NCBI RefSeq assembly: GCF_900184945.1
Contig: NZ_FXYF01000007.1
Coordinates: forward strand, 62,001-126,000
Direction of reading: 5' to 3'
DNA length: 64,000 bases
Source of the DNA: Antarctobacter aquimaris
GTDB lineage: Bacteria; Pseudomonadota; Alphaproteobacteria; Rhodobacterales; Rhodobacteraceae
Shown here: positions 51,698 through 61,778 of the stretch, in pieces
How the letters are laid out: the number at the start of each line of letters is the position of its first letter
Numbering within the stretch: position 1 is the stretch's first letter
Notes under the pieces: generated by a model
Seen by the model: the letters and a program-made list of their open reading frames with translations, nothing else
What the model was told of the DNA's origin: nothing
Database searches by the model: none
Translations under genes and position numbers: made by a program

Positions 51698-53191
51698 ATG
51701 GCGTCTGAGCGCAAGATCCTGACGAAAAGCCTCTCGCAGCTGGGCCTGCATGCGCGCGGCGGGCGCGAGGCGACGGTCACCGGGCTGGCGGTCGACAGCC
51801 GCGAGGTGCAGGACGGGTTCCTGTTCGCGGCGCTGCCCGGCACCCGGGTGCATGGGGGCGAATTCATTCAGTACGCACTGCGCATGGGCGCCGCAGTCAT
51901 CCTGACCGACGCCACCGGCGCGCAGATCGCGGCAAAGGAGCTGGCCGCCTCCGACGCGGCGCTGGTGATCGCCGAGGACCCGCGCCAGGCGCTGGCCTAT
52001 ACATCGGCGCTGTGGTTCGGCGCGCAGCCCGACACGGTTGTCGCGGTGACCGGCACCAACGGCAAGACTTCGGTCGCCACCTTCACCCGGCAGCTTTGGC
52101 AGGAACTGGGCATGCGCGCGGTCAACATCGGCACCACCGGGGTCGAAGGCGACTGGCAGGCGCCCTTGAAACACACCACGCCCGAACCGATCACCCTGCA
52201 CCGCATGCTGGCAGGCGCCGCACAGTCCGGCGTGACCCATGCGGCGATGGAGGCCTCCAGCCACGGGCTGGCACAGCGGCGGCTGGACGGCGTGACGCTG
52301 GCGGCGGCGGGCTTCACCAACTTCAGCCAGGACCACCTGGACTATCACGCCAGCTTTGACGAGTATTTCGCCGCCAAGGCGGGGCTGTTCGGCCGTGTGC
52401 TGCCCGAGGACGGGGTGGCGGTGATCAACATCGACGACCCGCGCGGCGTCGACATGCTGTCCATTGCACGGGCGCGCGGGCAGGATGTCATCACCGTCGG
52501 TCGCGAGGCGGCGGACATCTGCCTGGAGGCCCAGCGTTTCGACCCGACCGGGCAGGTGATCCGCGTCAGTTTCGAAGGCATCGTGCGGCAGGAGCGGCTG
52601 GCGCTGATCGGCGGCTTCCAGGCGGAAAACGTGCTGGTCGCGGCGGGGCTGGTGATCGCTTGCGGCGGCGATCCCGAGGACGTGTTCGATGTGCTGCCGC
52701 TGCTGACCACGGTGCGCGGGCGGATGCAGCTGGCGGCGGCGCGCGACAACGGGGCGACGGTCTTTGTCGACTACGCCCACACGCCCGACGCGGTGGCGAC
52801 CGCCTGCCAGGCGCTGCGCCCGCACGTCATGGGCCGCCTTGTGGCCATCGTCGGCGCCGGCGGCGACCGTGACCGGACCAAACGTCCGTTGATGGGGATG
52901 GCGGCGGCAGAGCACGCCGACAGCGTCATCGTGACCGACGACAACCCGCGCTCCGAGGACCCGGCGTCGATCCGCCGCGCGGTGCTGGACGGCGCGCCCG
53001 AGGCGTTGGAGGTGGCCGACCGCGCCGAGGCGATCCTGCGCGGCGTCGACAGCCTGGGCCCCGGCGATGCGTTGCTGATCTGCGGCAAGGGGCACGAAAC
53101 CGGGCAGATCGTCGGCGACACGGTCTATCCCTTCGACGACGTCGAACAGGCCAGCGTGGCGGTCGCCGCGCTGGACGGGAGGCGGCTGTGA
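51698..53191 (+). CDS. murE: UDP-MurNAc-tripeptide ligase MurE (meso-diaminopimelate type)
   Basis: 497 residues. P-loop AVTGTNGKTSVATFTRQL (about 108-125), TTGVEGDW, HAAMEASSHGLAQRRLDG, and the DNPRSEDP motif (about 410), which marks meso-DAP rather than lysine as substrate. It adds meso-DAP to UDP-MurNAc-Ala-Glu with ATP in the cytosol. It overlaps murF by GTGA. The murE-murF pair is translationally coupled. Confidence 0.96.
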   Translation: MASERKILTKSLSQLGLHARGGREATVTGLAVDSREVQDGFLFAALPGTRVHGGEFIQYALRMGAAVILTDATGAQIAAKELAASDAALVIAEDPRQALAYTSALWFGAQPDTVVAVTGTNGKTSVATFTRQLWQELGMRAVNIGTTGVEGDWQAPLKHTTPEPITLHRMLAGAAQSGVTHAAMEASSHGLAQRRLDGVTLAAAGFTNFSQDHLDYHASFDEYFAAKAGLFGRVLPEDGVAVINIDDPRGVDMLSIARARGQDVITVGREAADICLEAQRFDPTGQVIRVSFEGIVRQERLALIGGFQAENVLVAAGLVIACGGDPEDVFDVLPLLTTVRGRMQLAAARDNGATVFVDYAHTPDAVATACQALRPHVMGRLVAIVGAGGDRDRTKRPLMGMAAAEHADSVIVTDDNPRSEDPASIRRAVLDGAPEALEVADRAEAILRGVDSLGPGDALLICGKGHETGQIVGDTVYPFDDVEQASVAVAALDGRRL

Positions 53192-54627
53192 ACGCGCTCT
53201 GGACTTCTGACGAGGCGGTCGCCGCCACCGCTGGCACCACGCCCTGCACCTGGGCCGCAACCGGCGTGTCGATCGACACCCGCACGCTGGAACCCGGCGA
53301 CCTCTTCGTGGCGCTCAAGGCGGCGCGGGACGGGCATGACTTCGTCGCACAGGCGCTGGAAAAGGGCGCCGCGGCCGCGCTGGTCAGCCATATCCCCGAA
53401 GGTGTGGACAACTCCGCGCCGCTCTTGCTGGTCAAGGACGTGCAGGCCGCGCTTGAAGCGCTGAGCGAGGCGTCGCGCGCGCGCACGCGGGCGCGAGTGG
53501 TGGCGGTGACCGGCTCGGTCGGCAAGACCTCGACCAAGGAGATGCTGCGCACGGTGCTGGGCGCGCAGGGCACCGTCCATGCCGCCGAAAAGAGCTACAA
53601 CAACCACTGGGGCGTGCCGCTGACGCTGGCGCGGATGCCGCGGGACGTGGATTTCGCGGTGATTGAGATCGGCATGAACCACCCCGGCGAGATCGCGCCG
53701 CTGTCGCGCATGGCGCGGCCGGACGTGGCCATGATCACCACCGTCGCCCCGGCGCACCTGGCGGCCTTCGAGAACATCGAGGGCATCGCGCGGGAAAAGG
53801 CCTCGATCTTCGAAGGGCTGGGTCCGGAGGGCATTGCCGTCTACCATGGCGACCTGGACGTGACGCCGATCCTGCGTGAGATCGCAGGCCGCCACGCGGC
53901 GCGGCGGATCACCTTTGGCGAAGGCCCGGCCAACAACCACCGTGTCGAAACCGTGTCCGTGCGCGACGACTGCACCGTGGTGCAAGGGCGCGCCTGGCGG
54001 TCGCCGGTGCTCTACAAGGTCATGGTGCCGGGGCGGCATTTCGCGGTCAACGCCATGGGCGTTCTGGCCGTGGTGACCGCGCTGGGGCTGGACCGGGCGC
54101 TGGCCGTCACCGCGCTGGGCCAGTGGCAGGCGGGCGCCGGCCGGGGCCTGCGCGAACGCATCCCGCTGGATGTCGTCGACACACGGATGAGCGTCGACCT
54201 GATCGACGATGCCTACAACTCGAACCCCGCTTCGCTGGCCGCCGCGCTGGAGGTGCTGGCCGGGGCGCAGCCGCGCGACGACATCGGCCGGGTCGCGCAT
54301 GGACGGCGCATCGCCTACCTGGGCGACATGCGCGAACTCGGCTCGCAGGAGGTCGCGCTGCATGTCGCGATCGCCAGCAACCCGGCGCTGGAACAGATCG
54401 ACATCGTGCATTGCATCGGCCCGCTGATGCAGCACCTCTGGCGCGCGCTGCCCGAGGCCAAGCGCGGCCACTGGACCGATACCAGCGAAAAGATGGCCGA
54501 ACGCGTGGCGCGCGACCTGGACGCCGGCGACGTGGTGCTGGCCAAGGGATCGCTGTCCATGGGCGTCGGGCGCGTGGTTGACGCGATCCGCAAATTGCGC
54601 CAAGCGACACCGGATGTGGACGGGTAG
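53188..54627 (+). CDS. murF: UDP-MurNAc-tripeptide--D-Ala-D-Ala ligase MurF
   Basis: 479 residues from the GTG at 53188. N-domain [18 protein letters not shown]-loop [51 protein letters not shown] and [19 protein letters not shown], the usual MurF series. It adds D-Ala-D-Ala to make the UDP-MurNAc pentapeptide. 14 bp separate it from mraY. Confidence 0.96.
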   Translation: MNALWTSDEAVAATAGTTPCTWAATGVSIDTRTLEPGDLFVALKAARDGHDFVAQALEKGAAAALVSHIPEGVDNSAPLLLVKDVQAALEALSEASRARTRARVVAVTGSVGKTSTKEMLRTVLGAQGTVHAAEKSYNNHWGVPLTLARMPRDVDFAVIEIGMNHPGEIAPLSRMARPDVAMITTVAPAHLAAFENIEGIAREKASIFEGLGPEGIAVYHGDLDVTPILREIAGRHAARRITFGEGPANNHRVETVSVRDDCTVVQGRAWRSPVLYKVMVPGRHFAVNAMGVLAVVTALGLDRALAVTALGQWQAGAGRGLRERIPLDVVDTRMSVDLIDDAYNSNPASLAAALEVLAGAQPRDDIGRVAHGRRIAYLGDMRELGSQEVALHVAIASNPALEQIDIVHCIGPLMQHLWRALPEAKRGHWTDTSEKMAERVARDLDAGDVVLAKGSLSMGVGRVVDAIRKLRQATPDVDG

Positions 54628-54641
54628 GACGAGGTAACCCC

Positions 54642-55724
54642 ATGCTGTACTGGCTGACCGAACTCAGCGACGGGGGCGATGTGTTCAACCTCTTCCGCTA
54701 TATCACCTTCCGCGCGGGCGGGGCGTTCCTCACGGCGCTGGTGTTCGGGTTCCTGTTCGGCCGGCCGCTGATCAACGTGCTGCGCAAGCGGCAGGGCAAG
54801 GGCCAGCCGATCCGCAGCGACGGTCCCGAAGGCCATTTCGTCAAGGCGGGTACCCCCACCATGGGCGGGCTGCTGATCATCGGCGCGCTGACCACCTCGA
54901 CCCTCCTCTGGGCGCGGCTGGACAATCCCTTTGTCTGGATGGTGCTGTTTGTCACCGCGGCCTATGCCGCCATCGGTTTTGCCGACGACTACGCCAAGGT
55001 GCGCAAGCAGAACACCGCCGGCGTGTCCGGCAAGGTACGGCTTTTGCTGGGTTTTCTGATTGCGGGGCTCGCCGCCGTCTGGGCCGCGCACTATCACCCC
55101 GAGGCGCTGACCAACCGGCTGGCCTTTCCCATCTTCAAGGATGCGCTGCTGAACCTCGGCTACCTCTTCGTGCCCTTCGCGATGATCGTCATCGTCGGTG
55201 CGGCCAACGCGGTGAACCTGACCGACGGCCTTGACGGCCTCGCAATCATGCCGGTGATGATCGCCACCTCGACGCTGGGCGTGATCGCCTACGCGGTGGG
55301 GCGGGTCGACTTTTCCGAGTACCTCGACGTGCACTACGTTCCCGGTACCGGCGAGATCCTGATCTTTGCCGCTGGGGTCGCCGGCGGGGGCTTGGGCTTT
55401 CTGTGGTACAACGCGCCGCCGGCGGCGGTCTTCATGGGCGACACCGGCTCGCTGGCGCTTGGCGGCGCGCTGGGTGCCATCGCGGTGGCCACGAAACACG
55501 AGCTGGTGCTGGGCATCGTCGGCGGGCTGTTCGTGGTCGAGGCGCTGTCGGTCATCATCCAGGTGCTGTACTTCAAGCGCACTGGCAAGCGGGTCTTCCT
55601 GATGGCGCCGATCCACCATCACTATGAAAAGAAGGGCTGGGCCGAGCCCACCATCGTCATCCGCTTCTGGATCATTTCGCTGATCCTGGCGATCATCGGC
55701 CTTGCGACGCTGAAGGTACGCTGA
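54642..55724 (+). CDS. mraY: Phospho-MurNAc-pentapeptide-transferase MraY
   Basis: 360 residues, ten predicted membrane helices. The signature GTPTMGG (about 66-72), the FADDYAKV and [13 protein letters not shown] catalytic aspartates, [12 protein letters not shown] and [12 protein letters not shown] are all present. It transfers phospho-MurNAc-pentapeptide to undecaprenyl phosphate, giving lipid I at the inner membrane. Followed after 37 bp by a small CHMI-family gene instead of murD directly. Confidence 0.97.
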   Translation: MLYWLTELSDGGDVFNLFRYITFRAGGAFLTALVFGFLFGRPLINVLRKRQGKGQPIRSDGPEGHFVKAGTPTMGGLLIIGALTTSTLLWARLDNPFVWMVLFVTAAYAAIGFADDYAKVRKQNTAGVSGKVRLLLGFLIAGLAAVWAAHYHPEALTNRLAFPIFKDALLNLGYLFVPFAMIVIVGAANAVNLTDGLDGLAIMPVMIATSTLGVIAYAVGRVDFSEYLDVHYVPGTGEILIFAAGVAGGGLGFLWYNAPPAAVFMGDTGSLALGGALGAIAVATKHELVLGIVGGLFVVEALSVIIQVLYFKRTGKRVFLMAPIHHHYEKKGWAEPTIVIRFWIISLILAIIGLATLKVR

Positions 55725-55761
55725 CGGCGCGGCGCCGGTCACGCGGGAGGGGGCGGCTGTC

Positions 55762-56094
55762 ATGCCACATGCGGAACTGAAGTATTCCAATGACCTGGCG
55801 CTCGATGCTCAGGCGATCCTTGCGGCGGTCGAACAGGTGATCCAGCGCCACGATCCCGGCGCCGGGGCCTGCAAGGGCCGCGCCTATCCCGCGCCGGTGT
55901 TTCACCACAGCCACGTCCTGCTGTCGCTCAGCCTGCTGGCCAAGCCGCACCGCGACGCGGCCTTTACCCGCGCCCTGATGGCTGAGGTCGAAGTGGCGGT
56001 GAAGGCTTTGATCTTGCAAGACTGTTACTTCTCCTTCGACCTCGCGTACAACACCGCGACCTACGTCACCAACCGGCACGAGGTGGCACGGTGA
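55762..56094 (+). CDS. 5-carboxymethyl-2-hydroxymuconate isomerase-like (tautomerase-superfamily) protein
   Basis: 110 residues. It begins [12 protein letters not shown], giving the N-terminal catalytic Pro after Met removal. It keeps the CHMI spacing of [36 protein letters not shown] and the ending [19 protein letters not shown] (family: LSxEIxEI...KRNNIH). CHMI acts in homoprotocatechuate degradation, but no other such gene is here, so the in-vivo substrate is unclear. It overlaps murD by GTGA within the dcw operon, so it is co-translated with cell-wall genes. Confidence 0.75.
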   Translation: MPHAELKYSNDLALDAQAILAAVEQVIQRHDPGAGACKGRAYPAPVFHHSHVLLSLSLLAKPHRDAAFTRALMAEVEVAVKALILQDCYFSFDLAYNTATYVTNRHEVAR

Positions 56095-57494
56095 TCCCGG
56101 TCGTCGGGTTCGATGGCGCGGTCGTGGCCGTGCTGGGGCTGGGCCGGTCAGGCCTGTCGGCGGCGCGCGCGCTGCGCGAGGGCGGCGCGCGGGTGGTGGC
56201 CTGGGACGACACGCCCGCCGCGCGCGAGAGGGCCGAGGCGGAGGGCTTCGAGGTGCGTCGGCTGGACCGCGCCGAGAGCTTTGACGACGTTGCCTGCCTC
56301 GTCACCTCGCCGGGGATCCCGCATCTCTACCCGCAGCCGAACGCGGTGATCGCGGCGGCGCTGCGGGCCGGGGTGACGGTGGACAACGACATCGGGCTGT
56401 TCTTCCGCAGCCTGGGCGCGGATTTCGACGCTCACGAGACCCCGCCCAAGGTGATCGCGGTCACAGGTTCCAATGGAAAATCAACCACTTCGGCACTGAT
56501 CCACCACATCCTGACAGCATCGGGGCGGCACAGCCAACTGGCGGGCAACATCGGCCGCGGCGTGCTGGACATCGACCCGCCCGAGGACGGCGGCGTGGTG
56601 GTGTTGGAGCTGTCCAGCTACCAGACCGAACTTGCCCGCAGCCTCACCCCGGATGTCGCTGTTTTCACGAACCTTTCGCCCGATCACCTGGATCGGCACG
56701 CGGGCCTTGGCGGCTACTTCGCGGCCAAGCGTCGGCTGTTCGCCGAGGGTGGGCCGGACCGGGCGGTGATCGGGGTGGACGAGGTCGAGGGGCTGTTCCT
56801 GGCCGGGCAGCTGTCAGAGGGCCGGGCCGATGACCGCGTGATCCGCGTCTCCAGCGGCCAGAAACTGAGCGGACCTGGCTGGTATGTCTTTGCGCGCAAA
56901 GGATTTCTGGCGGAATGGCGCAAGGGCCGGCAGGTCGGCGCGATCGACCTGCGCGAGATCACGGGCCTGCCCGGCGCGCACAACCACCAGAACGCCTGCG
57001 CCGCCTATGCCGCCTGTCGCAGCCTGGGCCTGCCCCCGCGCGAGATCGAGGCGGCGATGCGGACCTATCCCGGTCTGCCGCACCGCAGCCAGCACATCGT
57101 CGATCTGAACGGCGTCGCCTATGTCAATGATTCCAAAGCCACAAACGTGGATTCTGCGCTGAAAGCGCTGCAAGCCTTCCCGAAGATCCGCTGGATCTGC
57201 GGCGGGCTGATGAAGGAGGGCGGGCTGGCGGCTCTGGCGCCGGGGCTGGAGCACGTCGTCAAGGCCTATGTCATCGGCCGAGAGGCCGAGAGCTTTGCCC
57301 TGCAACTGCCCGGAATCGAGGCGGAAATCTGCACCGTCATGGCCGAGGCCGTGGCCCGCGCCAGCGCCGAGGCGCAGCCTGGAGAAGTGGTTTTGTTGGC
57401 CCCTGCGGCCGCGAGCTTTGACCAGTACGACAACTTCGAAAAGCGCGGAGAGGATTTTATCGTCTGTGTTCAGAGGGTTCTGGGCATCGCTTAG
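56091..57494 (+). CDS. murD: UDP-MurNAc-L-alanine--D-glutamate ligase MurD
   Basis: 467 residues from the GTG at 56091. N-domain [16 protein letters not shown]-loop [52 protein letters not shown], then [33 protein letters not shown] and the C-terminal [19 protein letters not shown]. It adds D-Glu to UDP-MurNAc-L-Ala. It ends overlapping by 4 bases the stop of the convergent flavoprotein gene. Confidence 0.97.
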   Translation: MIPVVGFDGAVVAVLGLGRSGLSAARALREGGARVVAWDDTPAARERAEAEGFEVRRLDRAESFDDVACLVTSPGIPHLYPQPNAVIAAALRAGVTVDNDIGLFFRSLGADFDAHETPPKVIAVTGSNGKSTTSALIHHILTASGRHSQLAGNIGRGVLDIDPPEDGGVVVLELSSYQTELARSLTPDVAVFTNLSPDHLDRHAGLGGYFAAKRRLFAEGGPDRAVIGVDEVEGLFLAGQLSEGRADDRVIRVSSGQKLSGPGWYVFARKGFLAEWRKGRQVGAIDLREITGLPGAHNHQNACAAYAACRSLGLPPREIEAAMRTYPGLPHRSQHIVDLNGVAYVNDSKATNVDSALKALQAFPKIRWICGGLMKEGGLAALAPGLEHVVKAYVIGREAESFALQLPGIEAEICTVMAEAVARASAEAQPGEVVLLAPAAASFDQYDNFEKRGEDFIVCVQRVLGIA

Positions 57495-58669
57495 GCCGTT
57501 TCGACGATGTGCCGCGCCGCCGCCACGCCCGAGGACCACGCCCACTGGAAGTTGTACCCGCCCAGCCAGCCGGTGACATCGACCGCCTCGCCGATCACGT
57601 AGAGACCGGGAAGATGGTTTGACATCAGGGACTTGGAGTCCAATCCCGAGGTGCAGACCCCGCCCAGCGTGACCTCGGCGGTGCGATAACCTTCGGACCC
57701 GGTGGGCTTCAGCCGCCAGGAGGTCAGACCCTCGCTGAGCGCGGCGATGCGGGCATCCGACAGGTCGGCGATATTCCCCTTGAAATCAAGCTCTTGTCCC
57801 AGGTGGGCGACAAGCCGCGTCGGCAGATGCGCCGAGAGCTCGGCGCTCACGGCGCGGCGTCCCTGGCTGCGGCGCATCTCCCTGAAATGACGGGACAAAT
57901 CGAGGTCGGGCAGGAGGTTGACCACGATCTCCTCGCCCTCGCGCCAGTAGCTGGAGATTTGCAGGATGGCCGGGCCGGACAGCCCGCGATGGGTGAACAA
58001 CAGCGCCTCGGGAAAGCTGGCTTTGTCGTTTGAAACCAAAGATTTGGCCGACACGCCGGAGATCCCGGCAAAGCGGTCGCCAAAGGTCAGTGGGACCAGG
58101 GCGGGGCGGGTTTCGGTCAGGGCATGGCCGAACTGCGCGGCGATCTCGTAGGCCAGGCCACTCGCGCCCATCTTTGGGATTGACTTGCCCCCGGTGGCCA
58201 GGATCAGGTTTTTCGACGTGATTTCAAGGGGCTCCCCGGCCTTTTCAACACGCGTGACAAACCTTCCGTCGCTGTGGCGGACCTGCCGGACCGTGGTCTC
58301 CAGCCACAACTGCGCGCCGGATTTCTCCATTTCTTTCAACAGCATGTCGACGATCTGGGTGGACTTGCCGTCGCAGAACAGCTGCCCCAGCGTCTTTTCA
58401 TGCCAGGCGATGCCGTGCCGGCCCACCAGGTCGATGAAATCCCATTGCGTGTAGCGCGCCAGGGCGGATTTCACGAAATGCGGGTTGCCTGACAGGAAGG
58501 CATTGGGATCGCAGTACAAATTCGTGAAGTTGCAGCGCCCGCCGCCGGAAATCCGGATCTTTTCTCCGGGCTTTTTCGCATGGTCGAGGACCAGCACGCC
58601 GGGCCCGGCGTGCGCCGCGGCCATCATGCCGGCGGCGCCGGCGCCAAGGATCAGGGTCTGACAGTGCAT
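57491..58669 (-). CDS. NAD(P)/FAD-dependent oxidoreductase, BaiN/HI0933 family
   Basis: 392 residues. FAD-binding [17 protein letters not shown] (about 5-21), then the family motif [37 protein letters not shown] and [19 protein letters not shown] with a C-terminal [21 protein letters not shown]0933-type flavoproteins are soluble; BaiN reduces bile-acid derivatives, while most members have no known role. It lies on the opposite strand inside the dcw cluster, between murD and ftsW. Confidence 0.92.
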   Translation of the reverse strand: MHCQTLILGAGAAGMMAAAHAGPGVLVLDHAKKPGEKIRISGGGRCNFTNLYCDPNAFLSGNPHFVKSALARYTQWDFIDLVGRHGIAWHEKTLGQLFCDGKSTQIVDMLLKEMEKSGAQLWLETTVRQVRHSDGRFVTRVEKAGEPLEITSKNLILATGGKSIPKMGASGLAYEIAAQFGHALTETRPALVPLTFGDRFAGISGVSAKSLVSNDKASFPEALLFTHRGLSGPAILQISSYWREGEEIVVNLLPDLDLSRHFREMRRSQGRRAVSAELSAHLPTRLVAHLGQELDFKGNIADLSDARIAALSEGLTSWRLKPTGSEGYRTAEVTLGGVCTSGLDSKSLMSNHLPGLYVIGEAVDVTGWLGGYNFQWAWSSGVAAARHIVETA

Positions 58670-58681
58670 GGCACCCGGCTT

Positions 58682-58729
58682 TTGTACGTTTTGTACGTCT
58701 TGTACGCGAAAAAAGTCCTTTTGTACAAA
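58682..58729. promoter_or_regulatory. Three TTGTACG direct repeats and a TGTACA palindrome
   Basis: TTGTACG at 58682, 58691 and 58700 (9-bp period), then TTTGTACAAA at 58720-58729. It lies in the divergent gap, 13 bp before the flavoprotein start and 85 bp before the antitoxin start. TGTACA is the core recognised by the E. coli YefM-YoeB complex, so binding by the adjacent YefM/Phd-like protein is plausible but inferred. Confidence 0.5.
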
Positions 58730-58813
58730 GCGGTAACGCCTTGTTCACCCATCCGGGAAACCCGCGCACGCACGCGCAAGGCCCTGTTAACCGCACGGCC
58801 CCAGCCTGTCCAC

Positions 58814-59122
58814 ATGAAGTACATCGAGGGAACAGGCTTTGTCGCCAGCGAACTGTCGGTCGCCGATTTCCGCAAGGAAATGGCGCTGTACCTGCGCCGG
58901 CTGGAGATGCAGGGCGGGCGCTACCTGCTGACGCGGCACGGGCGGGTCGTGGGCGGCCTCGTGTCGCCCTGGGACGTGCACGCGCTGGAAGAGGTCGACA
59001 AGCGCGACAAGGCCGAGCGCGAACGCCGCTTGCAGGCGCATGCCCGGCACGGCAACTGGCTGGAGGAAGCGCGCGAAAAGGCGCGCCGGGGCGAGGACGT
59101 GGAGTGGTCTCCGCGTTGGTGA
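58814..59122 (+). CDS. Phd/YefM-like antitoxin without an adjacent toxin
   Basis: 102 residues from the ATG at 58814. The Phd/YefM-type N-terminal fold is seen in VASELSVADFRKEMALYLRRLEMQGGRYLLTRHGRVVGGLVSPWDVHALEEVD (about 10-62). A long, charged helical C-terminus KRDKAERERRLQAHARHGNWLEEAREKARRGEDVEW follows, the part that would wrap a toxin. No toxin ORF follows: the next gene is ftsW after 246 bp. It may be an autonomous regulator or a relic. Confidence 0.75.
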   Translation: MKYIEGTGFVASELSVADFRKEMALYLRRLEMQGGRYLLTRHGRVVGGLVSPWDVHALEEVDKRDKAERERRLQAHARHGNWLEEAREKARRGEDVEWSPRW

Positions 59123-59153
59123 GCCGCCGACCGTCCGGGCGCGCGCCCCGGGG

Positions 59154-59221
59154 TTTCTTCTCTGTGAAAATACTCCCGGGGGAGTCGCCCCGCAGGGGGC
59201 GACGGGGGCAGCGCCCCCCCA
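59154..59221 (-). repeat. Dispersed intergenic hairpin repeat, copy E
   Basis: On the minus strand: GGGGGC/GCCCCC and GTCGCCCC/GGGGCGAC (59184-59203) stems, CCCCCGGGAGTATTTT, spacer, AGAGAAGAA. It lies between the antitoxin stop (59122) and ftsW. The stems could end transcription from the antitoxin side. Confidence 0.65.
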
Positions 59222-59368
59222 CCGGCTGTCCGGCAGGGGCCAGGCAAACCGTCAGGCACAAAGGCGAACCCGCAACCGCAATTCTGTGGCCAGATCGCCC
59301 CGGATCGGCTAGGGTGCCTCTCAGACCCGGAAAAACCGGGCGTTCCGAGGCAATTGAGCGGTGTTCGG

Positions 59369-60535
59369 ATGACGGAAATGGTTTATGGCGCGGCGCCCGT
59401 CCGGGGCGGCGAGCCGGTCCTGCCGAAATGGTGGCGGACGGTGGACAAGTGGACCTTGTCCTGCATTCTCATGCTGTTCGGCGTGGGGCTGCTGCTGGGA
59501 CTGGCGGCCTCGCCGCCGCTGGCCGAGCGCAACGGGCTGGTGCCGTTCTACTACGTGCAGCGGCAGGCCTTCTTTGGCGGGCTGGCGATGATCGTGATGT
59601 TCATCGTGTCGATGATGCACCCGGTCATGGTGCGGCGGCTGGCGATCCTGGGCTTTTTCGGCGCCTTCGTGGCGCTGGCGCTGCTGCCGGTCCTCGGCAC
59701 CGATTTCGGCAAGGGCGCGGTGCGCTGGTACAGCCTGGGGTTCGCCAGCGTGCAGCCCTCGGAGTTCCTCAAGCCGCTGTTCGTGATCATGGCCGCCTGG
59801 CTGATGGCGGCGGGGCAGGAGATCGGCGGCCCGCCGGGGCGGCTCTATTCCTTTGTCCTGATGACCACGATCGTGCTGATGCTGGCGTTCCAGCCGGATT
59901 TCGGGCAGGCGGCGCTGGTGCTGTTCGGCTGGGGCGTGATGTGGTTCGTCGGCGGCGCGCCGATGGTGCTGCTGGTGGCGCTGGCCGGTCTGGTCGTGCT
60001 GGGCGGGGTCGGGGCCTACAACGCCTCGGAACACTTCGCGCGGCGGATCGACGGCTTTCTGACCCCGGACGTCGATCCGACGACGCAGCTGGGCTATGCC
60101 ACCAACGCGATCCGCGAGGGTGGATTTTTCGGCGTCGGCGTGGGTGAGGGCGAGGTCAAGTGGAGCCTGCCCGACGCGCACACCGATTTCATCATCGCGG
60201 TGGCGGCCGAGGAATACGGCCTGGTGCTGGTGCTGGTGATCCTGTCGTTGTATTCGGCCATCGTGATCCGCAGCTTTGTCCGGCTGATGCGCGAGCGGGA
60301 CCCCTTTATCCGCCTCGCGGGCACCGGGCTGGTGGCGATGTTCGGCGTGCAGGCGATGATCAACATGGGTGTCGCGGTGCGGCTGCTGCCGGCCAAGGGC
60401 ATGACGCTGCCCTTTGTCAGCTATGGCGGGTCGTCGCTGATCGCCGGCGGCATCGCGGTCGGGATGATCCTGGCCTTTACCCGCAACCGGCCGCAGGGCG
60501 ACATCCGCGACATCCTGCGTGGCCGGACGCGGTGA
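59369..60535 (+). CDS. ftsW: Peptidoglycan glycosyltransferase FtsW
   Basis: 388 residues from the ATG at 59369 (MTEMVYGAAPVRGG); a TTG 15 bases upstream is less likely. A SEDS protein with ten membrane helices and the signature VQPSEFLKP, FQPDFGQAAL, GEVKWSLPDAHTDFIIAVAAEEYG and KGMTLPFVSYGGSS. It polymerises lipid II at the septum with FtsI. It starts a new transcription segment after the antitoxin gap, so its own promoter is probable. Confidence 0.96.
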   Translation: MTEMVYGAAPVRGGEPVLPKWWRTVDKWTLSCILMLFGVGLLLGLAASPPLAERNGLVPFYYVQRQAFFGGLAMIVMFIVSMMHPVMVRRLAILGFFGAFVALALLPVLGTDFGKGAVRWYSLGFASVQPSEFLKPLFVIMAAWLMAAGQEIGGPPGRLYSFVLMTTIVLMLAFQPDFGQAALVLFGWGVMWFVGGAPMVLLVALAGLVVLGGVGAYNASEHFARRIDGFLTPDVDPTTQLGYATNAIREGGFFGVGVGEGEVKWSLPDAHTDFIIAVAAEEYGLVLVLVILSLYSAIVIRSFVRLMRERDPFIRLAGTGLVAMFGVQAMINMGVAVRLLPAKGMTLPFVSYGGSSLIAGGIAVGMILAFTRNRPQGDIRDILRGRTR

Positions 60536-60632
60536 CCCGCCGATGCGCGGGAAGCTGCCGGTCGGTGCCGGACAATGGACGGCACCCCGCCGATGGTATA
60601 TGCGCCCCTCGATCGGTGACGGAGACGGGTGA

Positions 60633-61778
60633 ATGGGTGAACGCAAGCCTTTGCTGGTGATGGCCGCGGGCGGGACCGGGGGGCACATGTTCCCCGCGCA
60701 GGCGCTGGCGGAACTCATGCTGCGGCGGGGCTGGCGGGTGAAGCTGTCGACCGACGAGCGCGGCGCGCGCTACACCTCCGGCTTTCCCCATTCGGTCGAG
60801 ATCGAGACCGTCGCCTCGGCCACATTCGACCGCGGCGGGCCGCTGGCCCGCGCGCTGGTGCCGTTCCGGCTGGCGGGTGGCGTGCTGTCGGCGATCTGGG
60901 GCATGCGGCGCGACCGGCCCGACGTGGTGGTGGGCTTTGGCGGCTATCCCAGCGTGCCGGCGCTGACCGCCGCCTGGCTGCTGAAACTTCCGCGCATGAT
61001 CCATGAACAGAACGGCGTGCTGGGCAAGGTGAATACCTGGTTCGCCACCCGGGTGAACCTGATCGCCTGCGGCACCTGGCCCACCGCGCTGCCCGAGGGG
61101 GTGGAGGGTATCCACACCGGCAACCCGGTGCGCCTGGCGGTGCGCGAACGGGCGGGCGCGGGCTACATCGCGCCGGGGCCTTACCCGATGTCGATCCTGG
61201 TGATCGGCGGCAGCCAGGGCGCGCGGGCGCTGTCGGACATCGTGCCGCCGGCCATCGCGGCGCTGCCGCTGGACATGGTCGGCCACCTGCGCGTCAGCCA
61301 CCAGGCCCGCGAGGAAGACCAGATGCGCGTCGCCACCTATTACGCCGAGAACGGGCTGGACGCCGATGTCGAGCCGTTCTTTCACGACGTGCCGGCACGG
61401 ATGAGCGAGGCGCAGCTGGTGATCTCGCGTTCGGGCGCGTCCAGCGTGGCCGACATCGCGGTGATCGGGCGCCCCAGCATCCTGATCCCCTATCCCCACG
61501 CCACGGGCGATCACCAGATGGCCAACGCGCAGGCGCTGGTGGAGGCGGGCGCGGCGATCCGCATCCCGGAACGCAAGCTGACCATCGAGGTGCTGACCGA
61601 GGCGATCCACGCGATCCTGTCGAACGAGCAGGGCGCGATCCGCATGGCGCAGGCCGCGCTGCGGACCGGCAAGCCCGAGGCGGCCGAACACCTGGCCGCG
61701 CTGGTCGAAGACCTGGCGGGCCTGACGACACAACAACAACAATACGAGGGCGAGACAGATGAAGGACCTGGGGCTTGA
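60633..61778 (+). CDS. murG: UDP-GlcNAc:lipid I N-acetylglucosaminyltransferase MurG
   Basis: 381 residues. GT-B fold: [20 protein letters not shown] (lipid I side), [33 protein letters not shown], then C-domain [47 protein letters not shown], the UDP-GlcNAc site. It makes lipid II on the cytosolic face of the membrane. Its stop lies inside the first codons of murC if the murC ATG at 61759 is used. Confidence 0.97.
   Translation: MGERKPLLVMAAGGTGGHMFPAQALAELMLRRGWRVKLSTDERGARYTSGFPHSVEIETVASATFDRGGPLARALVPFRLAGGVLSAIWGMRRDRPDVVVGFGGYPSVPALTAAWLLKLPRMIHEQNGVLGKVNTWFATRVNLIACGTWPTALPEGVEGIHTGNPVRLAVRERAGAGYIAPGPYPMSILVIGGSQGARALSDIVPPAIAALPLDMVGHLRVSHQAREEDQMRVATYYAENGLDADVEPFFHDVPARMSEAQLVISRSGASSVADIAVIGRPSILIPYPHATGDHQMANAQALVEAGAAIRIPERKLTIEVLTEAIHAILSNEQGAIRMAQAALRTGKPEAAEHLAALVEDLAGLTTQQQQYEGETDEGPGA

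Noticed and set aside
58741-60147. Open frame of 468 codons crossing the antitoxin, repeat copy E and ftsW
   Set aside because: Out of frame with both real genes and passes through hairpins; Arg/Gly/Ala-rich shadow.
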